Origin: Polyangiaceae bacterium
Lineage (GTDB): Bacteria; Myxococcota_A; Polyangia; Polyangiales; Polyangiaceae
Length of the DNA stretch: 64,000 bases
Direction of reading: 5' to 3'
NCBI GenBank assembly: GCA_019637295.1
Contig: JAHBVX010000018.1
Coordinates: 1-64,000 of the forward strand
Position 1 is the stretch's first letter, and each line of letters begins with the position of its first letter. Shown piece by piece: positions 7,741 to 18,572 of the stretch. The notes beneath the pieces are model-generated. The model was not told the origin of the DNA. It saw only the letters and a program-made list of their open reading frames with translations, and did not search any database. A program made the translations under genes and the position numbers.

Positions 7741-8619
7741 ATGACGTACCTCGGACCTCTCTTGCTTCTCGCCATCGCCTCGGCCCACGTGCTCGGCTGC
7801 AGCGAGGCTTCGACCACGGATGAACCGGGCACCGGCGGTACCGGTGGGGGCAGCGGCGGCAGCTCCAGCGGTGGCGCAGCGTCGGGAGGCGTTGGCGGTG
7901 GCACCGGAGGCTCGGCGGCGTCCGGAACCGGCGCGACGGGAAACGGAGGAACCGCGGGGGCCGGCGCGGGCGGACCGGTCACGGTGTTCTTCGAGGACTT
8001 CGCTGGACTGCAAGGCGACTACGTCCAAGGCAGCACCTTCGGTAGCGAGAGCGCCACCCTCGGGAAGTGGACGACGATCGCCACGGCAGGAGCCGCCACG
8101 GTCACGGTTGCCTCTACGGTGGGTGCCACCGCGCAGAGCGGGGACAACGTGTTCCACTTCGCGCCCCCCACCGAGAACTTCGGCACGAGTCGCATCGATC
8201 GTTGCGCCGTGTTCGATCCCACCAAGCCCATGCACTACAGCTACTTCGTGTACGCTGCGGTGGCGGACATCACCGACGACTTGCGCGTCCGTGTGAACCC
8301 GAACTTCTACGCCGATCTGACCACCTGCCAGAGCGATCTGGACGCCGGCATCAACGACAACCGCCTAGACGGCGACTTCGCCAATCAGGACATGGATGTG
8401 CGCCTGTTCGCGGCGGGAGTGACCCCGAACCAGTGGTTTCACGCCACCGCTACGACGCACGGCGACGTCGAAGGAGCCATGACCCACGACGTGACGGCCT
8501 ACCCAACCGGCGCAACGGTGCTCCGCTTCAGTATCCGCGCGCGGGACGACATCTACGCTACGGACAACGCACGCCGCCTGTATTTGGACGCAATCCATGT
8601 GACGCAGCCGTCGGACTGA
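7741..8619 (+). CDS. Lipoprotein with Gly-rich linker and jelly-roll-like domain (paralogue 2)
   Basis: 292 residues. ATG 7741 is chosen because a strong ribosome site (AGGAGGGG) sits 6 bp upstream and the signal peptide begins there, ending in a lipobox (HVLGC, Cys about 20). Residues 25-80 are a GGTGGGSGGSS-type linker. Residues 82-292 match paralogue 1 throughout (FEDFAGLQGDY, QSGDNVFHF, SRIDRC, YFVYAAV, RVRVNPNFYADLTTCQ, RRLYLDAIHV). It diverges from the DUF2252-porin-lipoprotein group, so the two paralogues bracket that group. Confidence 0.8.
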   Translation: MTYLGPLLLLAIASAHVLGCSEASTTDEPGTGGTGGGSGGSSSGGAASGGVGGGTGGSAASGTGATGNGGTAGAGAGGPVTVFFEDFAGLQGDYVQGSTFGSESATLGKWTTIATAGAATVTVASTVGATAQSGDNVFHFAPPTENFGTSRIDRCAVFDPTKPMHYSYFVYAAVADITDDLRVRVNPNFYADLTTCQSDLDAGINDNRLDGDFANQDMDVRLFAAGVTPNQWFHATATTHGDVEGAMTHDVTAYPTGATVLRFSIRARDDIYATDNARRLYLDAIHVTQPSD

Positions 8620-8680
8620 GGTCCCCTCGACCCCTGGCACATCGGTTGCACCACTGGCCCTCGGACGTCTGAGAGGAGCC

Positions 8681-9175
8681 GTGAGCTCCGAGGAGCGAAC
8701 GATGCACCCATGGATAGCAGGAACTATCGCCGGCACGGCAGCGACGGTACCTATGACGGCGGTCATGTTCGCTTGGCGCGGCATGCTTCCGCCCCAAGAA
8801 CGCTACGAGGTTCCGCCAGAGGAAATCACCACGGAGCTGGCTGAGCGCACCGGAGCGGCGGACGCCCTCGATCACGATCGGACTGCCTTGAAAGCCGCGT
8901 CAGTCGTCAACCACTTCGGCTACGGCGCCGCCATGGGGCTCGGCTACGGCATCCTGGCGGCAGTCGCTGTGAAACCACGGCTGTGGAGCGGCGTGGCGTT
9001 CGGAACCGGCGTTTGGGCAGCGAGTTACCTAGGTTGGCTCCCCTTGTTGCACATGCGGGCCGCGGCGGAGCGCCAGCCTACGGGACGCAACGCGATGATG
9101 ATCGCTTCTCACCTGGTGTGGGGCGCTGCCTTGGGTGGCATCACGGCCTGGCTCGCGAGCCCCCGTCGCACCTGA
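8681..9175 (+). CDS. Small integral membrane protein, function unknown
   Basis: 164 residues with about four hydrophobic segments: HPWIAGTIAGTAATVPM, a Gly-rich VNHFGYGAAMGLGYG helix, a FGTGVWAASYLGWLPLL helix and a C-terminal IASHLVWGAALGGI helix. It resembles DUF1440/YagU-like or DUF6789 membrane proteins, but assignment is tentative. Two starts are possible: GTG 8681 (after GAGAGGAGCC) and ATG 8702 (after GAGGAGCG); both have a ribosome site. Confidence 0.65.
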   Translation: MSSEERTMHPWIAGTIAGTAATVPMTAVMFAWRGMLPPQERYEVPPEEITTELAERTGAADALDHDRTALKAASVVNHFGYGAAMGLGYGILAAVAVKPRLWSGVAFGTGVWAASYLGWLPLLHMRAAAERQPTGRNAMMIASHLVWGAALGGITAWLASPRRT

Positions 9176-9233
9176 GTCGAGCGCGACCGACGAGGCAAGT
9201 CGCCTCGTTGTGGCGTTTTGCCCTGTCGAAAGT

Positions 9234-9359
9234 TCAACCCTCGCGCGACAGCGTCTGCGCCAACGCCCGCAGCCGCCGCCGGGTCTCCCAGCGGAAGACC
9301 CAAGCGAGGATGGGCTCGAGCACGAACGCCAACAGACGAGGGCGTGCGCGGAAGTTGTA
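9234..9359 (-). pseudogene. SRPBCC (polyketide-cyclase-like) C-terminal remnant
   Basis: A 41-codon minus frame from 9359 to the stop at 9234 reads YNFRARPRLLAF then EPILAWVFRWETRRRLRAL, the strand and final amphipathic helix typical of SRPBCC ligand-binding proteins. There is a stop three codons upstream and no start. It joins out of frame to the integrase remnant at about 9360, so it marks a recombination boundary. Confidence 0.5.
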
Positions 9360-9501
9360 CGTGCATCAGAAACTGCCGGACCTCGAGCTCGCCCATCTCC
9401 TGCGGCGGCCGGCGGTGGTACGCTACGAATGTCCGCGCGCAGGCGACGTACTGCTTGCACGTACCTCGGGCGTAGTTGCGAAGCTGAAGGTCCTCGATCA
9501 T
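9360..9501 (-). pseudogene. IS91-type tyrosine integrase, N-terminal remnant
   Basis: From ATG 9501 the frame reads MIEDLQLRNYARGTCKQYV and continues through a FVAYHRRPPQEMGELEVRQFL segment, the SAM-like N-terminal domain of the XerC/D-type integrases that accompany IS91 transposases. Coherence ends at about 9360 (LMHVQ), after which the frame runs out of phase over the SRPBCC remnant. The catalytic domain (R..HxxR..Y) is absent, so it cannot be active. Confidence 0.65.
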
Positions 9502-9505
9502 CTGG

Positions 9506-9592
9506 TCACGAAGCCTCGGCCCGCTCGAGGAACGCGGGCCAGTGCTCCGCCACGGCCTGGTACAGCGTGCGCGAGGGCGCGTACGTCCTTCT
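9506..9592 (-). pseudogene. IS91-type transposase, N-terminal remnant
   Basis: The minus frame reads YAPSRTLYQAVAEHWPAFLE then RAEAS and a stop at 9506. The 'LYQ.V.EHWPAFLERAE' pattern is the start of IS91-family transposases. Nothing of the zinc-binding or HUH/Tyr catalytic parts remains. It lies 5' of the integrase remnant on the same strand; integrase normally precedes transposase in these elements, so the order here is rearranged. Confidence 0.5.
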
Positions 9593-9905
9593 CGAAGAGC
9601 CCGACCTTTGGAAGCCGTGCCTCGACCCGAGCTCGGGTCGCGGCATCAAGACCCGCGAGCAGGACGGTTGCGCCGGCTCCGGCTGAGGTCGCTCTCAGCT
9701 TCCGTGCCGCGGTGATCAGCGCGAAGAGCCCGCAGGCGTAGTCGCCGTCACCCTGCTTTGCGACTCGCAGCGTTTGCAGCGCCGGGGGCACGGTCGCCGT
9801 CGAGCGGGTCGGCTCGATGAACGGCCCGCGCTTTCCCGTCACCGTGCGTCTACCCGGCCTGGCCGACGCTGTAGCGCGATGGCGGCCAGGGGCCGCGCCG
9901 GTCAT
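9593..9905 (-). CDS. Fragmentary protein of unknown function
   Basis: An ATG at 9905 opens about 104 residues before the frame enters the transposase remnant at about 9592. Residues 45-75 (ALQTLRVAKQGDGDYACGLF and following) have the Q...D.AC pattern of papain-like or C39-like cysteine peptidase N-termini, but a matching His/Asp region is not present. It is probably a 3'-truncated gene. Confidence 0.35.
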
Positions 9906-10036
9906 ACTTGCCGCCGTGCTTCGCCACCTTCGCCCACGCGCGAGGACTCACGCTGTGAGAGGCCCGGCTGCGGTCGCGGCGTTCTCGGTGCTCGCTGGCT
10001 GCGGGGGCGGGCCCGCAGTTTGCTGGCTCATCGCGC

Positions 10037-11374
10037 TCACCCGTCAACGCCGCGGCGACCGTGGCGAGGCTGGGACCCACTGTTGCATCCGAGACGCACA
10101 TCATCACGGCGAACGGCGGGGCCTCGGCGGCCTTGGCCTGCGCCGGCTCGACCAGGCGGTCGCGAGCTCGTGATCCCCGGGTAGACCCAGCGCAAGATTG
10201 GCGTGGTGGCAAAGGTCGTGACCAGCGCCATGATCACCAACATCGTGAACATCGTCGCTGAGATCACGCCGAGATCCAGCCCGAGATTGAGCACGATGAG
10301 CTCCATCAGCCCGCGGGTGTTCATGAGGATCCCGATCTCCCCCGCCTCCCGCCACCGCAGCCCGGTCAGTCGCGCGGCCAGCGCGCTGCCGCCGAACTTA
10401 CCGGCGGTGGCCAACAGGATCACGATGCCGGTCACGAGCCATTCTCGTGGTTGACTGACGAGACCGATCTCCGTGCGCAGGCCGCTGTGGGCGAAGAACA
10501 GCGGCAGGAGCAGTACGATCGCGACGGTCTCGAGCTTGTCGGCCAGCGCCTCCGCGAGCTTGCCATCCTTGGGCAGGATGGCGCCAAACATGAAGGCTCC
10601 GAAGAGAGCGTGGATCCCGATCAGCTCGGTCACTGTGCTCGAAAGGAGCAAGAAGAGCAGCGTGATCGCGACGACGGTGGGCGTGAGCCCCTCACGGCTG
10701 GCGACTCTGGACGCGAGTCGACCGAGGAAGGGCCGCGCGACGAACAGCATCGCGACGATGAAGGCGCCGGCGAAGCCCGAGGTCCACACTGCGTGCACGA
10801 GGCCTTGTGCGCGAGCCACCGCCACGACGAAGGCGAGGATGCACCAGGCGGTCACATCATCGATGGCGGCGCAAGCGATCGCGATGGCACCAACCCGCGA
10901 CGTGAGCAGGTGGCGCTCCGAAAGGATCCGTGCCAGCACCGGAAATGCCGTCACGCTCATGGCGGCACCGAAGAACAGAACGAAGGAGACGAACGGGGCG
11001 TCGGGAGACGAGTAGGAGTCGTAGAGCCACCACGCCGCTCCGGCGCCCAGCGCGAAGGGAAAGATGATGCTGGTGTGGCTGATTGCGATCGATGAATGCG
11101 TCCGCCCGCGCAGCAGCTTCGGGTCGAACTCGAGGCCGACCAGGAACATGAAGAGCACGAGCCCGATCTCGCTCAGCATCTTCAGTACCGGCAGTGAGGT
11201 GGCCGGGAACAGCCCTGCCATTCCCTCGGGCCAGAGCCAGCCCAAGAGCGATGGCCCGAGTACGATGCCCGCCAACACCTCTGCGATGACGAGCGGTTGA
11301 CCGAGCCAACGTCCTCGCCGTCCGTCCTGCTTCGCTCCGTTCGTCGCGTTGCTCGGTGGTACCGCCGCTCTCAC
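10037..11374 (-). pseudogene. Cation:proton antiporter (CPA2/Kef type), damaged at both ends
   Basis: The central 370 residues are a clear CPA2 antiporter: GQPLVIAEVLAGIVLGPSLL, FMFLVGLEFDPKLL, GAAMSVTAFPVLARIL, IDDVTAWCILAF (the DD ion-binding motif), IGIHALFGAFMFG and GILMNTRGLMELIVLN. Two defects are visible. The first transmembrane helix expected before GQPLVIAEVLAG is replaced by a short unrelated stretch (AVPPSNATNGAKQ), next to a mobile-element segment. After WVYPG the frame becomes nonsense, while another frame (10161-10039) reads APPFAVMMCVSDATVGPSLA, the start of the C-terminal Usp-like domain usual in this subfamily. A frameshift at about 10180 and loss of the rest of Usp are inferred. 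Confidence 0.7.
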
Positions 11375-11449
11375 GACGGAGACGGCGAGGTTCCTGGGGG
11401 ACCCTCGCGTGCATGCCCTGCTCTCAGACCCCGGTGGAATCCTCTCGCC

Positions 11450-11818
11450 CTGACCTGTGAGGACAATCCTGTTCAGGGGAGTCGCCGTTGCTGGCGGCTT
11501 TCGCCTTCTGCCAGTGCCTCAGTCCTGCCCAGGGTCGCTGTCTCGCCGCCTCGCGGCTCGAGGATACTGCCTTCCGCCAAAACGACTGCGTCGGCTTCCA
11601 CGATGGCATAGCTTTCGGGGCTCCATCACACGGCCTGTCCGCTCGCTGTCTACGCTTCGCAGCATTCCTTCCCGGTCTCCCGGTCGTACGGCCACGCAAG
11701 ACTCGCTTGCCAGCTGGGGGTCAGCCTTTGCTGCGCCGGCTTATCTCCGGCTCGGGTCCCTGATGAAGTTTCAGCCTTCGTTTACATCGCGTTCTCCTCA
11801 CCCAGGCTTTGCCTAGCG
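11450..11818 (+). mobile_element. Non-coding segment, probably the end of an IS91-type or related element
   Basis: About 370 bp without a believable gene, between the broken 5' end of the antiporter gene and a truncated PilZ gene. The plus strand contains the run CATGGCATAGCTTTCGGGG and ends with TTTGCCTAGCGCA. I associate similar text from memory with repeated, non-coding ends of IS91-like elements in Myxococcota; no transposase is present here. Short frames that can be read in it have unnatural composition. Confidence 0.35.
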
Positions 11819-11830
11819 CACCATTCCACC

Positions 11831-12001
11831 TATGCGCCGGCCGTCCCGCAGCCGGTCGCAGCCGTCGACGTCTCCGGCAGTGGCCTGTCCATCGCGGTGG
11901 ACGTACCCTTCGAGGTGGGCGCCATCGTGGAGGTCTACTTCGAGCTACCCATCGGCTACGCCGTGGAGGCGCGCGCCGAGGTGGTGCGGCAAGCGAACGG
12001 C
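11831..12001 (+). pseudogene. PilZ domain remnant
   Basis: The plus frame reads AVDVSGSGLSIAVDVPFEVG, then a VEVYFELPIG and VEARAEVVRQANG segment: the second half of a PilZ c-di-GMP-binding domain, including the D-S..G motif. The RxxxR part that should precede it is missing. The frame runs out after VRQANG, where barrel coding starts in another frame. The remnant is cut on both sides. Confidence 0.6.
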
Positions 12002-12009
12002 CCCACGGC

Positions 12010-12309
12010 GCCAAGACACCCAGCGTGCGGCCCTACCTCGAAGCAGGCGTGGGACTCACGTATGGCATGGCGGAAGTGCCGACGGCCATCGGCGACGTGG
12101 ACTACTCCGGCGTGGGCTGGCATGTGTCCGTGGGCGCGGGCATCGGCGGCGCCGTGAGCGACAGCGTGGGGTTGTTCGGCGGATTGCTGTGGCACCGGCA
12201 GCAAGCCAAGCGCACCGCGGAGGAGACGGTCGGCGGCGCCAACGTCGAGGCCGAGTTCACCGGCACCGCCTGCCGTTTCCTGCTGACCGCCGGGGTGGAG
12301 TTCTTCTGA
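12010..12309 (+). pseudogene. Outer-membrane beta-barrel, C-terminal remnant
   Basis: About 99 codons read VRPYLEAGVGLTYGM, GVGWHVSVGAGIGGA, VGLFGGLLWH and RFLLTAGVEFF before the TGA at 12307. The alternating strands and terminal Phe are those of a small OmpA/OmpW-like barrel, but only the last four or so strands exist and there is no signal peptide. The 5' neighbour is the PilZ remnant in another frame, so this is a fusion of two gene pieces. Confidence 0.55.
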
Positions 12310-12330
12310 CCCGCCGGGCCCGGGCGCGAC

Positions 12331-12348
12331 ACTGACGTCGCTGTCAGC
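12331..12348. promoter_or_regulatory. TetR-like operator, distal copy
   Basis: ACTGACGTCGCTGTCAGC: 5-bp inverted arms CTGAC/GTCAG around a 6-bp centre. It shares the pattern ACTGACGYCGSTGTCAG with the copy at 12463, 115 bp further on, and precedes the activase gene. Confidence 0.4.
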
Positions 12349-12462
12349 TCAGGGGGCCCGGCGGCTTCCCCGGGGGCAGCGAACCGCTGGTAAATCGAGG
12401 CAAATTCCGGGATGACCCCACAAAGACGCCGGGCGCCTTGCCCTCCAGCCGCTACCCCGTAG

Positions 12463-12480
12463 ACTGACGCCGGTGTCAGT
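12463..12480. promoter_or_regulatory. TetR-like operator, proximal copy
   Basis: ACTGACGCCGGTGTCAGT: 6-bp inverted arms (ACTGAC/GTCAGT) with a CCGG core, the style of many TetR-family operators. It ends 30 bp before the ATG at 12511, so it should control the activase gene. No TetR gene is in the window, so the regulator would be encoded elsewhere. Confidence 0.5.
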
Positions 12481-12510
12481 CCACGGCTGGCGCGAGCGAG
12501 GGCACGAGAG

Positions 12511-16170
<3,660 letters not shown>

Positions 16171-16244
16171 CGGGTCAGGCCTCCAACAAGAACGACGCGA
16201 TTGGCGATGGTGTAGTCGTCCGCCATCCGTTGGAGTCCGATCGG

Positions 16245-17291
16245 CTACTCGTCGTCGTTGCCGTCGTCGTCCGCCGCTGCCGGGTCGGCGCGGGGCGCCG
16301 CGCGGCGCGGCCCGAGCAGGCCGCGCGTCATCCGGCGAGGTGGCTCCGTGAGCCGCTGGGCCAGCTTCTCCCTCTGCTCGGGCGTGAGGATCGCGGTCAG
16401 CTCCCGCACTTGCTCGATCATCTTTTCGGCGCCAGCTCGACCCATGGCACCTGGCAAGGGGGCGGAGGACAGCTCCACCTTCGTCGCGTCGAAGTCGTCC
16501 TTCTCGAAGGCAACGAGCAGCGCTTCGCCCTGCTTCCTGTGCTCCTCGCGCAGCGCCTCGAGGTCTGGCTTCGCCTTGTCGCTCCGCGCCTTCTCCTTCA
16601 GCGCGTTGACCTTCGTCTCTTGCTCCGCCGTCAGGGCGAGATCTTTGGTCAGTCCCTCGAGGCTTCCGGCCCAAGCCCCCTCGCCCGCGCCGCGGCCGGC
16701 TGCCTTGCCGCGCCACGCTCCCGGACCGCCTCTGCCCATGCCCGGCCCGGCCGCCGGAGCTTTGTCGCCGTCCCCGCCGCGCTCGGCGCGCGCGACGTGA
16801 CTCTCTCGCACGCTGGCCACGACGGACTTACGCTGCTCGGCATTGAGCAGCTTGTGCAGCTCTGCGAGCGCCGTGACCTCGGCGTCCCGCCGACTCTTGG
16901 CTGCGGCGTCGAGCGCGCCGAGCTCGGTCTCGAGCTTCGATGCCTCCACCGTGCCCACCTTCACGGCCGCCGCCAGGCTCTCGTTCAGCTTGCGCACCGC
17001 CTGTCGGGTGGCGTCGTCCTTCAGCGAGGTTCGCAGGCCGTCGACCTTCGTCTTCTGGGCGTCGTCGAGGGTCAGCGTGGCGGCCGCGGCCAGCATCATG
17101 CCCACGGGAGACAGTCGACCCCGCGCACCCCGCAAGCCGCGCGGCTTGTCCCCGCGCTCCTTGGGCTCGGCCTTGGCCGAAGCCGTTGCCTGCGCGACGG
17201 GCTCCCCGGTGGTCTCGGGCGTCGCGCCCTTGTCGCAGGCCAGGGGCAGGGTGAACGCGATGGCAAGCGCCAGTCGGCTGATGTGAGTCAT
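16245..17291 (-). CDS. Spy/CpxP-like lipoprotein with repeated LTxxQ motifs
   Basis: 348 residues. The signal peptide ends in LPLAC (Cys about 19). The rest is charged, Ala-rich helix with several LTxxQ-type motifs: TLDDAQKTKV (about 75), LNAEQRKSV (about 153), LTAEQETKVNAL (about 220) and LTPEQREKLAQ (about 308). These mark two Spy/CpxP-type helical modules; single-module relatives are periplasmic chaperones or metal-stress sensors. A Gly/Arg-rich stretch (about 180-210) joins the two halves. No sensor kinase is adjacent. A repeat element lies upstream at 17379-17557. Confidence 0.75.
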   Translation of the reverse strand: MTHISRLALAIAFTLPLACDKGATPETTGEPVAQATASAKAEPKERGDKPRGLRGARGRLSPVGMMLAAAATLTLDDAQKTKVDGLRTSLKDDATRQAVRKLNESLAAAVKVGTVEASKLETELGALDAAAKSRRDAEVTALAELHKLLNAEQRKSVVASVRESHVARAERGGDGDKAPAAGPGMGRGGPGAWRGKAAGRGAGEGAWAGSLEGLTKDLALTAEQETKVNALKEKARSDKAKPDLEALREEHRKQGEALLVAFEKDDFDATKVELSSAPLPGAMGRAGAEKMIEQVRELTAILTPEQREKLAQRLTEPPRRMTRGLLGPRRAAPRADPAAADDDGNDDE

Positions 17292-17378
17292 GTCGTCTCC
17301 TCGGTGATCCGGTGGCGCCGAGCGTAGCAGCTCGGGCGAGCGTGTCGTAGGCGCTCTAGATTCCGCCCCGTAGGGCGC

Positions 17379-17557
17379 GCGCTACAGCGGCTTTCCACTG
17401 CATGAAACAGCAGCGGCGCGGGGTTGGAGACCCCGCGCGGGGTGTGGGGCGGCAGCCCCACCGGGGACTTCCGGCGAGGCCGGCGCCGGCTGCTCCCCGG
17501 TCGCGTCAGTCGCAGGGCACGCACAGGTTACGACCCAATGAAAGCCGCTGTAAGCGC
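17379..17557. repeat. MITE-like structured element, copy 1
   Basis: About 179 bp bounded by near-perfect inverted ends: left GCGCTACAGCGGCTTTC (17379-17395), right GAAAGCCGCTGTAAGCGC (17540-17557), differing by one extra base. The interior has several GC hairpins (GGGGTTGGAGACCCC, CCCCGCGCGGGG). Its first 74 bp (17382-17455) recur inverted at 28596-28669 with a few mismatches. It ends one base after the stop codon of the FGE lipoprotein gene. Confidence 0.7.
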
Positions 17558-17558
17558 C

Positions 17559-18461
17559 TCAATTCGCCGAAGTCGCGTCGCGACAACAGCGAAAGCCCGT
17601 ACTGTAGTCGTGGTAGTTCTTGCCATGACCGGGGGTCAGGTAGCTGCAGCCATCGCCATGCTCGCTGACGTTGCCGTAGAAGCCACCCATGAAGATGGCG
17701 TGACCTAGGTTCACGTTCAGCTTCTCCAGGATCTCGTGGTGCAGCGGCACCTTGTTCGGCAGCTCCTGATCGACGGTGTCGCTCACCCACTCGTGCAGGT
17801 TGCCGACCATGTCGAAGGTGCCGTGCTCGTTCGTGCACCCAGCGTACTCTGCCGTCTTGGCCAAGAACCCGGGCGTCGAGTTGAGCTCGGGGCTGTTGAA
17901 GTGCTCCATGTACTTCCATTTGCGCGAGTCGCGGCCGTAGAGCTTGGTCAGCAGGTGCGGCTTGCCGGAGTTGCACACTCCGGCGCGATAGCTCGCGCCA
18001 TACGGGAAGACCTGACCAGAGCGCGCGCGGCAGGCGGCGAACCACTGCCGCAGGGTGCACAGTCGCTTGCCCGCTTGCTCGCAGGCAGCGGCGGCCTCGA
18101 GCCGATTGACGTAGGCTTGGGGCATCACGTCCGGCGCGGACTTCGCAGTGTACGTCACGCCGCGCTCGGGGCGCGCCGTGTGCGGGTGGGCGCCCCCGTC
18201 CGCGGCCACCAGGTGAGCCTCCCAACGGTCCACGCAGTTCTTGCCCACGTGCGCCATCTCGGGTGGACACGGCGTCGCCCTCGGCGGGGCGACCGTGGCG
18301 CTCGTCTTCGCGACCGGTGGCGCCGACGCGACAGGTGCGCTCGACAGCGACGGGAGCGCGCTCGCGTTGGGCGGCGCCGGCGAGACAGTACCGGCGCGCG
18401 CGGTCTCGCAGCCCAGGGTCGCGCCCGCGAGCAGACAGAGCAGCTTGAGCGGGAGCGACAT
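17559..18461 (-). CDS. FGE-sulfatase (SUMF1)-domain lipoprotein
   Basis: 300 residues. The signal peptide ends in GATLGC (Cys about 18) and a Ser/Ala/Pro-rich linker runs to about 62. The domain shows FGE/SUMF1 features: CPPEMAHVG..CVDRWEA at the start, AAACEQAGKRLCTLRQW (the 'GKRLPTEAEW'-like helix), FDMVGNLHEWVSD, GGFYGN and TGFRCC at the end. Most bacterial members outside the true formylglycine-generating enzymes are binding or accessory proteins. Several Cys suggest disulfides outside the cytoplasm. Its catalytic status cannot be judged from sequence alone. Confidence 0.85.
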   Translation of the reverse strand: MSLPLKLLCLLAGATLGCETARAGTVSPAPPNASALPSLSSAPVASAPPVAKTSATVAPPRATPCPPEMAHVGKNCVDRWEAHLVAADGGAHPHTARPERGVTYTAKSAPDVMPQAYVNRLEAAAACEQAGKRLCTLRQWFAACRARSGQVFPYGASYRAGVCNSGKPHLLTKLYGRDSRKWKYMEHFNSPELNSTPGFLAKTAEYAGCTNEHGTFDMVGNLHEWVSDTVDQELPNKVPLHHEILEKLNVNLGHAIFMGGFYGNVSEHGDGCSYLTPGHGKNYHDYSTGFRCCRDATSAN

Positions 18462-18572
18462 CGTCGCACATCATGACATCGCCGGCGGCTCGTGGAAAAC
18501 TCCGGACTCGGCCGGCAGATCGCTGGTCTTATGGTGCTTCCCTGCCCGGCGGCGTGGGGTATCGTGCGAGCC

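Noticed and set aside
16171-16244. CTCCAAC...GTTGGAG inverted repeat as a terminator for the activase gene
   Set aside because: The arms are 7 bp with a loop of about 40 nt and no T-run; weak as an intrinsic terminator.
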